Source of the DNA: Paracoccus marinaquae
Lineage (GTDB): Bacteria > Pseudomonadota > Alphaproteobacteria > Rhodobacterales > Rhodobacteraceae
DNA length: 42,260 nt
Direction: 5' to 3'
NCBI RefSeq assembly: GCF_018860165.1
Contig: NZ_JAHKNG010000034.1
Location: 1-42,260, forward strand
In this document: positions 37,394-42,260 of the stretch, piece after piece
How the letters are laid out: every line of letters begins with the position of its first letter
Position numbering within the stretch: the stretch's first letter is position 1
The notes under the pieces: model-generated
The model's database searches: none
Seen by the model: only the letters and a program-made list of their open reading frames with translations
What the model was told of the DNA's origin: nothing
Program-made: the position numbers and the translations under genes

Positions 37394-37693
37394 TCACCGC
37401 TTGCGCACGAATTCGGTGCGCAACACCAGACCCTTGATCGTCTCGTGCCGGCAGTCGATCTCGTCGGGATTGTCGGTCAGCCTGATCGAGCGGATGACCG
37501 TGCCCTGCTTCAGGGTCTGGTTCGCGCCCTTGACCTTGAGGTCCTTGATCAGGGTGACGGAATCGCCGTCGGCAAGGCTGTTGCCGGCGGCGTCCCGAAC
37601 CTGCCGCGCCGCCTCGGCCTCAGCGACGATGTCCGCGGCGGGGCGCCATTCGCCGCTTTCCTCGTCATAGATATATTCGTCGTCAACGCTCAT
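37394..37693 (-). CDS. PhnA/YjdM-domain protein without zinc ribbon
   Basis: A 99-residue protein whose second half (about 31-99) is the PhnA/YjdM domain: VRDAAGNSLADGDSVTLIKDLKVKG appears in part as ADGDSVTLIKDLKVKG, followed by LKQGTVIRSIRL and GLVLRTEFVRK. E. coli YjdM has an N-terminal zinc ribbon with two CPxC pairs; here the first 30 residues (DDEYIYDEESGEW) keep its spacing but have no cysteine. Despite the old name, YjdM is not part of phosphonate breakdown and its role is unclear. It is a single gene between fabA and a glycosyltransferase-like gene. Confidence 0.88.
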   Translation of the reverse strand: MSVDDEYIYDEESGEWRPAADIVAEAEAARQVRDAAGNSLADGDSVTLIKDLKVKGANQTLKQGTVIRSIRLTDNPDEIDCRHETIKGLVLRTEFVRKR

Positions 37694-37768
37694 GCGGTTT
37701 CCTCTGTTGCGGCCCGATCAATCGCAGCCGTTCGGCCTTCGCTTGCCGGGGTGGTGGGGCGCCCTTGT

Positions 37769-38635
37769 TCAGAACCACTGGCCCGGTTCCATCAGGCCCA
37801 GTTCCATCAGTTGCTGGGCGTTCCATTCGAAACGATGCGAACCGCGCCAGGTGAAGGCGCCGATCTCGTCGCGCGAGCCGGGGTTCGTCACCAGCGCCTT
37901 GGCCACCCGGAACGAAACGATGGCGGCGGTCAGGTTGTGATGCCACGGGCAGGAATAGGTGTTGTATTCCTCGATATTGAAGCGGTGATCCGCGGTGATC
38001 CGCAGGTCCTTGCGGGCGCGGAACAGGGCGATGCGGTCGATTCTCCGCCGATCGGCGGGCAGGTATTCCTCGAACCGCCAGCGCAGCCCGCCGTGGAAGT
38101 TCAGCTGCCGTTCCAGATTCGCCCCTTCCGGCCCCGGCCGGCCCAGGGCGTAATAGCCGGTGCGGTCGAACATCGCCTCGGACAGATCGACCGCATCGGG
38201 ACTGCGCCGAAGGTCCGGGGCATAGAGGTCGATGACATAGGTCAGCATCGCCGCCCGGCGTTCCTCGGTGTGGAAGGCCAGCATTTCGCCGACATGGCGG
38301 CTTTCGGAAAAGGGGAAGAACAGAAACTCGGCGTTGAAGCAGTAATAGAGCCAGGTGCCCTCCGGCACGGCGGCGATCACGGCATTCACGGCATCGACAT
38401 GGGCCGCCGGGCAGCGCGTGTTCCAGATCAGGTTGCTGATCCGTCCGGCGCCGTCATCGGGCAGGGTCAGGGGTTCGGGCGACAGGGCGAGGATGTGGCG
38501 GAACCCGGCCTTCAGGTGATGCTGCAGCGTCTCGGTGACGGCGGCTTCGTCCTCGATCAGCAGAATCGCCAGCGGACCCTTGCGGATCGCTTCTGGCTGG
38601 CCGTGCAGGAACTGCTCGAGCCCGGGAGGGGTCAC
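37769..38635 (-). CDS. Glycosyltransferase-like protein of uncertain family
   Basis: A 288-residue soluble protein, GTG start at 38635, coupled by a GTGA overlap to the Ala-rich gene before it. The opening AILLIEDEAAVTETLQHHLKAGFRHILALSP resembles the N-terminal Rossmann half of glycosyltransferase family 2-like proteins of the PF13704 type, where the first helix reads E-x-x-x-V-x-x-x-L-x-H-H-x-x-x-G-F; the later GTWLYYCFNAEFLFFPFSE and EERRAAMLTYVIDLYAP fit the same group. A DxD motif is not obvious. I regard the assignment as tentative; it could be an unrelated conserved protein. Confidence 0.55.
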   Translation of the reverse strand: MTPPGLEQFLHGQPEAIRKGPLAILLIEDEAAVTETLQHHLKAGFRHILALSPEPLTLPDDGAGRISNLIWNTRCPAAHVDAVNAVIAAVPEGTWLYYCFNAEFLFFPFSESRHVGEMLAFHTEERRAAMLTYVIDLYAPDLRRSPDAVDLSEAMFDRTGYYALGRPGPEGANLERQLNFHGGLRWRFEEYLPADRRRIDRIALFRARKDLRITADHRFNIEEYNTYSCPWHHNLTAAIVSFRVAKALVTNPGSRDEIGAFTWRGSHRFEWNAQQLMELGLMEPGQWF

Positions 38636-39330
38636 TGCATCACCGCCTTGACCTGCTCCAGTGCCGCGCGCAGCAGGTCGGGATTGCCGGCGGCGGTCTC
38701 GATCAGCCGGCGCAGGGTCGCCTTCTGCGCGGCACTGATCCCGGCGCCCTCGATGATCGCCTCGACCTTGGCTGCATCAAAGCCGTCGGGTGTCAGCAGC
38801 GCCTCGATGGCGGTTGCGGTTGCCGCCGCGTCGGCCGCTTGCCCGGTCGCTTCGGCTGCATCGCCAGCCGCGGCGGCGGGCGCTTCGGTGCCCGTCTCGT
38901 TTGCTGCCCTGGCCGCCGCGTCGGCAGCCAGGTCGGCGGCGGCCAGCGCCGCCTCGGCGGCCTGCTCGGCCTCGGTCGCGGCGATATCTGCCGCCGGCGC
39001 GGTACTGGCCTCCGAGTCGCGGACCGCCTCGGCTGCGGCATCGGCGGCGATGGCTGCGGCATCGGCTGCCGCGTCGGCCGCGGCGCCGGCGGCCTCGCTG
39101 GCGGTTTCGGCATCGACCGGGGATTGCGCTGCCGCCTCGGCCGTCTCGGCCGCCTCGCGTGTGGCGTCGACCGTGGCGGTGGCGGTTTCCTCTGCCGCGT
39201 CAGGCGCGGGCGCCTCGGCCATGTCGGGGGCTGCCGTTTCCGGGGTTGCCGGCGGTCGGGCGGTCGTCCACCACCACCATCCGGACAGAAGCAGCACCAG
39301 AATCAGGATCGGGGCCATCAGCCTGCGCAT
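38632..39330 (-). CDS. Ala-rich membrane-anchored protein
   Basis: A 232-residue protein with an N-terminal membrane anchor (LMAPILILVLLLSGWWWWTT, 4-23) followed by a periplasmic, extremely Ala/Glu/Asp-rich stretch (about 28-170) and a compact C-terminal helical region (about 172-232: LTPDGFDAAKVEAIIEGAG). The middle probably forms a long acidic helix or a disordered spacer, of the kind that reaches through the cell envelope. No family is recognised. Its stop overlaps the next gene's GTG start by 4 bp. The gene faces infC across a 214-bp gap. Confidence 0.75.
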   Translation of the reverse strand: MRRLMAPILILVLLLSGWWWWTTARPPATPETAAPDMAEAPAPDAAEETATATVDATREAAETAEAAAQSPVDAETASEAAGAAADAAADAAAIAADAAAEAVRDSEASTAPAADIAATEAEQAAEAALAAADLAADAAARAANETGTEAPAAAAGDAAEATGQAADAAATATAIEALLTPDGFDAAKVEAIIEGAGISAAQKATLRRLIETAAGNPDLLRAALEQVKAVMQ

Positions 39331-39478
39331 GTGATCTCCTCTGCTTTCCTGCGGCCCCGCGGGGGCGCCCCGGGGTTATCGCACAAGCCCGGAACGCCGA
39401 AAAGCCGCGCCGGGTCCTGCGACCCGGGGAAATCCGCGCCCAAAGCCGCCGCCGCGGCCGTTCCGCGCCGAAATCCGG

Positions 39479-39537
39479 TTGAAACGCCCGGTTTGCGCGA
39501 CTATTTTCCCTCCATTCTGAGATGGCTATAAAAGGAG
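39479..39537 (+). promoter_or_regulatory. infC promoter and ribosome-binding site
   Basis: TTGAAA (39479-39484), a 17-nt spacer and TATTTT (39502-39507) make a credible sigma-70-like promoter giving a leader of about 30 nt. AAAGGAG (39531-39537) lies 7 bp before the ATA start codon of infC and is the strongest Shine-Dalgarno in the region, as expected for a rare start codon. Confidence 0.65.
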
Positions 39538-39544
39538 TGACGCC

Positions 39545-40084
39545 ATAGCCCGCCGACCGCATAATGCACCGCCCACCCGTGACACCGGCCCCCGCGTGAA
39601 TGAACGAATCCGCGTGGCCGAGATCCGCCTGATCGGCCCCGAAGGAGAGAATATCGGCGTCGTGCCGCCCTCGATCGGCCTCGACATGGCGCGGGAACAC
39701 GGGCTGGATCTGGTCGAAATATCGCCCAATGCGACCCCGCCGGTCTGCAAGGTCATGGACCTTGGCAAGTTCAAGTACGAACAGCAGAAGCGCGAGGCCG
39801 AGGCGCGCAAGAAGCAGAAGGTCATCGACATCAAGGAGGTCAAGTTCCGTCCGGGGACCGACACCCATGATTACGATGTGAAGATGCGCAACGTGATGAA
39901 GTTCCTCGACGCGGGCGACAAGGTGAAGATCACCCTGCGCTTTCGCGGCCGCGAGATGGCGCATCAGGATCTGGGTCTGGACCTGCTTAACCGGGTCAAG
40001 GACGATGTCGGCGAGGCCGGCAAGGTCGAGGCCATGCCGAAGCTGGAAGGCCGGCAGATGGTGATGATGATCTCGCCCCGGTAA
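39545..40084 (+). CDS. infC: Translation initiation factor IF-3
   Basis: A 179-residue IF-3 that keeps ribosomal subunits apart and checks the start codon. The N-domain begins [21 protein letters not shown], the linker is the basic [20 protein letters not shown], and the C-domain holds [26 protein letters not shown]. Homologous N-termini require the start to be ATA at 39545, 7 bp after AAAGGAG; a GTG at 39596 would remove 17 conserved residues. Non-AUG, non-GUG/UUG starts are the rule for infC (AUU in E. coli) and serve autoregulation. The usual rpmI-rplT partners do not follow; dut does. Confidence 0.95.
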   Translation: MARRPHNAPPTRDTGPRVNERIRVAEIRLIGPEGENIGVVPPSIGLDMAREHGLDLVEISPNATPPVCKVMDLGKFKYEQQKREAEARKKQKVIDIKEVKFRPGTDTHDYDVKMRNVMKFLDAGDKVKITLRFRGREMAHQDLGLDLLNRVKDDVGEAGKVEAMPKLEGRQMVMMISPR

Positions 40085-40107
40085 GCGGCGGCAGGATCGG
40101 CACGTCG

Positions 40108-40141
40108 GGCCGCGCGGCACTGCCTGCGCGGCCTTTGTCTT
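40108..40141 (+). terminator. Rho-independent terminator after infC
   Basis: A perfect 8-bp stem GGCCGCGC / GCGCGGCC (40108-40115, 40126-40133) with a 10-nt loop is followed by TTTGTCTT. It lies 24 bp after the infC stop and ends 16 bp before dut, so dut probably has its own promoter or relies on read-through. Confidence 0.75.
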
Positions 40142-40156
40142 GGAAAGGGGCAGGGG

Positions 40157-40621
40157 ATGGCACCGAGAATCGGACTCAAGCGGATCGAGGGGGCGGACGC
40201 GACGCTGCCGCTGCCATCCTACCAGACGGCCGGTGCGGCCGGCGCCGATCTACGGGCGAATTTCCCGTCCGACGCCCGCGCCGGGATCGACCTCGCGCCG
40301 GGGCAGCGCGCGCTGGTGCCGACCGGGTTGATCCTCGACATTCCCGCCGGATGGGAGGTGCAGGTCAGGCCCCGCTCGGGGCTGGCGCTGAAGCACGGTA
40401 TCACGCTGGCCAATGCGCCCGGAACCATCGACAGCGATTACCGGGGCGAGTTGGGGGTAATCCTGATCAATCTGGGGCAGGTGCCGCATCATGTCGCCCA
40501 TGGCGACCGGATCGCCCAGATCGTCGTCGCGCCCGCGCCGCAGGCCGGCTTTGCCGAGATCGCCGAGATCGGCGGTACGGCGCGCGGCAGCGGCGGCTTC
40601 GGATCGACCGGGGCCAGCTGA
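40157..40621 (+). CDS. dut: dUTP diphosphatase
   Basis: A 154-residue homotrimeric dUTPase that converts dUTP to dUMP and pyrophosphate. All five motifs are present: AGADLRA (29-35), [11 protein letters not shown] (71-81), the catalytic [13 protein letters not shown] (87-99, Asp92), GDRIAQIVV (117-125) and the C-terminal P-loop-like [10 protein letters not shown] (143-152). AAAGGGGCAGGGG precedes the ATG. The next gene, moeB, starts 25 bp later; dut-moeB is a common pair in Rhodobacterales. Confidence 0.96.
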   Translation: MAPRIGLKRIEGADATLPLPSYQTAGAAGADLRANFPSDARAGIDLAPGQRALVPTGLILDIPAGWEVQVRPRSGLALKHGITLANAPGTIDSDYRGELGVILINLGQVPHHVAHGDRIAQIVVAPAPQAGFAEIAEIGGTARGSGGFGSTGAS

Positions 40622-40646
40622 TGCCGGACGGCGAAGGAGGCGCGCC

Positions 40647-41693
40647 ATGCTAGGTCTGTGGTTGCTGGCGGGGCTGGTCGCGCTGGCGCTGTTCCTGCGC
40701 CTGCCGGGGCGGGTGCTGCTGGCGATGCTGGGCTGTCTCTGGCTGGGCATCGTGCTGTTTCTGGCCCTGCTGCCTGAGGCCGCGCCGGCCCGTGCCATCG
40801 GCGGGACCGCCGCGCAATGGCTGCTGGCCGGGGGCGTCGCGGCGCTGATCCTGTCCTATCGCGCCCTGCTGGGCCATCTCCGGGCGCGGGCCCCCGATCC
40901 TCAGCCGGCCGCCGCGACGGATGACGGGTCGATGTCCGGGGCCGAGCTTGACCGCTATGCCCGCCATATCGTGCTGCGCGAGGTCGGCGGGGCGGGCCAG
41001 ATGCGGCTGCGCGGGGCGCGGGTGCTGATCGTCGGCGCCGGCGGTCTGGGCGCGCCGCTCTGCCTCTATCTGGCGGCGGCCGGGGTCGGGCGGATGACGC
41101 TGGCGGATGACGATACCGTTAGCCTGTCCAATCTGCAGCGGCAGGTGATCTTCCGCAGCGACCAGCGCGGCGAGGTCAAGTCCCGCGCCGCCGCCGCCGC
41201 CATGGCGGCGCTGAACCCGCATGTCGAGGTCACAGCACTGGAGCGCCGGATCACCGGGGCCGATGCGGGGCTGATCGCCGGGCATGATCTGGTCCTCGAC
41301 GGCACCGACAGCTTTGCGTCGCGCGAGGCGGTGAACCGCGCCTGCGTCGCGGCCGGCGTGCCGCTGCTGGCCGGGGCCATCGCGCAATGGGAGGGGCAGG
41401 TGACGCTCTATGACCCGGCGCATGGCGGCCCCTGCCTTGCCTGCCTGTTCCCCGAGGCACCGGCGCCGGGCCTAGCACCCGCCTGTGCCGAAGCGGGCGT
41501 GGTCGGCGCGCTGCCCGGCGTGATCGGCAGCCTGATGGCGCTGGAGGCGATCAAGCATCTCACCGGAGCGGGCCAGGGGCTGCGCGGCCGGATGCTGATC
41601 TTCGACGGGCTTTACGGCGAGACGCGGACCATTCACATTACCCGCCGCGCCGATTGCCCGGTCTGCTCGACGCCACTAGCGGCCTTGCGCTAG
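40647..41693 (+). CDS. moeB: Molybdopterin-synthase adenylyltransferase with membrane anchor
   Basis: A 348-residue MoeB/ThiF-type enzyme that adenylates the C-terminal glycine of MoaD (or a related sulfur carrier). Residues 1-75 are an extra N-terminal part with three hydrophobic segments (about 2-17, 23-42, 53-71). The E1 domain starts near 98 (LDRYARHIVLREVGGAGQ) with nucleotide motif GAGGLGAPL (130-138), SNLQRQVIF, the catalytic Asp region LDGTDSF, zinc cysteines CLAC (263-266) and CPVC (337-340), and Cys280 in ACAEAGV. GAAGGAGG 6 bp before the ATG confirms the anchored form. Confidence 0.93.
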   Translation: MLGLWLLAGLVALALFLRLPGRVLLAMLGCLWLGIVLFLALLPEAAPARAIGGTAAQWLLAGGVAALILSYRALLGHLRARAPDPQPAAATDDGSMSGAELDRYARHIVLREVGGAGQMRLRGARVLIVGAGGLGAPLCLYLAAAGVGRMTLADDDTVSLSNLQRQVIFRSDQRGEVKSRAAAAAMAALNPHVEVTALERRITGADAGLIAGHDLVLDGTDSFASREAVNRACVAAGVPLLAGAIAQWEGQVTLYDPAHGGPCLACLFPEAPAPGLAPACAEAGVVGALPGVIGSLMALEAIKHLTGAGQGLRGRMLIFDGLYGETRTIHITRRADCPVCSTPLAALR

Positions 41694-42133
41694 AATCCAA
41701 GCGTTTCCAGTGCGCCATCAAGCCCGCCCGTGCCGCCGCCCTCTTCGTTACTGCAGATACAGGAATTTTCGTCCAGCTGGACGCAAGGTGCCTGCGTGCC
41801 GTTTTCATAGCGGCATTTCGCGCAGCAGCTGCTGGTTGCCGGTGGCAGCGGCGGATCCGGCGGCGTGGGCGGCTTGCGTTTTTTCTTGGCCGCAGTCACG
41901 TAATCATCGTTCTTCGACAGGGCGAACAAAATCTCGCCGCTGGATTCGCGCACCACGAAGATGGTCTTGAAGGGTGAGGCGTCGACGGCGGCTAACCCCT
42001 CCCGCACGGTCTGCTTGGACGAGATGCCAAGCGCCTTGTAGCGATCCTTGTGTCGTTGGGCATCGTCGGTAAGGTTGACGCGCAGTCCCTTCAGATGGTC
42101 ACAGTTGACGCGATAATAAAGGCCCTTGGGTTG
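41690..42133 (-). pseudogene. Cys-rich hypothetical gene, 5' end cut by IS
   Basis: From 42133 down to the stop at 41692-41690, 147 residues are open without an ATG. The first part (GLYYRVNCDHLKGLRVNLTD, then RYKALGISSKQ) looks like normal coding sequence directly abutting IS terminal DNA, so the original start was probably lost. Then come FKTIFVVRESSGEILFALS, a Lys/Pro hinge (KKKRKPPTPPDPPLPP) and a cysteine cluster SSCCAKCRYENG...CVQLDENSCIC with six Cys, likely disulfides or a metal site. A shorter product from GTG at 42007 (105 residues) is possible. Family not recognised. Confidence 0.55.
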
Positions 42134-42260
42134 GGCGTTGTTGCAGAACGCCGGTTTGAGCCGAGCTTGCGCCTTTCCCCCGCGATCTTAGGCGACGCGT
42201 TCGATCTCCGCTTGGCCGAGAGCGTTGAAGCGGTTCATGAGGGCAATGCGGATGTGGATT
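42134..42260 (-). mobile_element. Terminal part of a second insertion sequence
   Basis: Contains the 3' end of a transposase gene (stop at 42190-42188) and about 54 bp of terminal non-coding DNA. The presumed outer end GGCGTTGTTGCAGAACGCC (42134-42152) carries its own small inverted repeat GGCGTT/AACGCC, as IS termini often do. The boundary and family are inferred; the other end is outside the window. Confidence 0.5.
42188..42260 (-). CDS. Transposase, C-terminal tail (runs off window)
   Basis: Only 23 residues are visible before the TAA at 42190-42188: IHIRIALMNRFNALGQAEIE followed by RVA. I recall endings of the form MNRFNALGxAEIxRVA from transposases in Paracoccus and relatives, but the family cannot be fixed from so little. 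It is not the expected ending of the left-hand transposase type, so the two window ends are probably different elements. Confidence 0.45.
   Translation of the reverse strand, partial: IHIRIALMNRFNALGQAEIERVA

Noticed and set aside
39596..39598. GTG at 39596 as the infC start
   Set aside because: It has no Shine-Dalgarno and would drop the conserved N-terminal residues that are in frame from the ATA at 39545.

Overview
The window looks like a chromosomal segment of an alphaproteobacterium of the Rhodobacterales, most like Paracoccus. The reasons are very high G+C with strong third-position G/C, almost no intergenic space, an SMC of 1150 residues, a fabA-fabB-fabI cluster, an infC opening N-R-I-R-V-type after a rare start codon, and a membrane-anchored MoeB next to dut. 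This placement is inference from protein style; no rRNA or tRNA gene is present to settle it. Both ends lie inside insertion sequences: the N-terminal third of an IS5-type transposase on the left and a transposase C-terminal tail on the right, so the segment may be a contig bounded by repeats.

Layout. 1-5.6 kb: IS end, YitT-type membrane protein, a tightly overlapping minus-strand operon (GntR regulator, 98-residue protein, AlkA-like glycosylase, esterase), then a HAD pyrimidine nucleotidase, a tiny membrane protein and a UbiH-type monooxygenase. 5.6-9.3 kb: a guanidine-II (mini-ykkC) riboswitch in front of an SMR guanidinium exporter, then ilvD and an outer-membrane transporter-like protein closed by a perfect bidirectional terminator. 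9.3-16.4 kb: acyl-CoA synthetase, BON-LysM protein, CAP-domain lipoprotein, ABC exporter, MTA/SAH nucleosidase, ZapE. 16.4-18.7 kb: a minus-strand operon of a ten-helix-type membrane protein with one cysteine (TsoY-like) followed by CidA/LrgA and LrgB; its promoter is overlapped by two ATTC-N8-GAAT-like operators, the pattern I associate with the persulfide sensor SqrR/BigR. 18.8-24.8 kb: smc, a RidA protein, a glycerophosphodiesterase and a FemAB-like acyltransferase, all rightward.

24.8-33.8 kb: a small exported protein, LysR regulator, Prx5-type peroxiredoxin, ferredoxin-reductase-type flavoprotein, rsmD, class V aminotransferase, and a coupled ABC exporter-ygfZ-dinB operon. 33.8-37.3 kb: alpha/beta hydrolase and the fabA-fabB-fabI unsaturated fatty-acid operon. 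37.4-39.3 kb: a PhnA-domain protein lacking its zinc ribbon, and a coupled pair of an Ala-rich membrane-anchored protein and a glycosyltransferase-like protein. 39.5-41.7 kb: infC with an ATA start, dut and a membrane-anchored moeB. The right end carries a cysteine-rich gene whose 5' end appears cut off by the right-hand IS.

Most of this is core metabolism. The items that stand out are the guanidine-II riboswitch, the operator-flanked promoter of the TsoY-like/lrgAB operon, a 12-bp motif at the same distance upstream of two lipid genes (acyl-CoA synthetase and fabA), and the non-canonical infC start.
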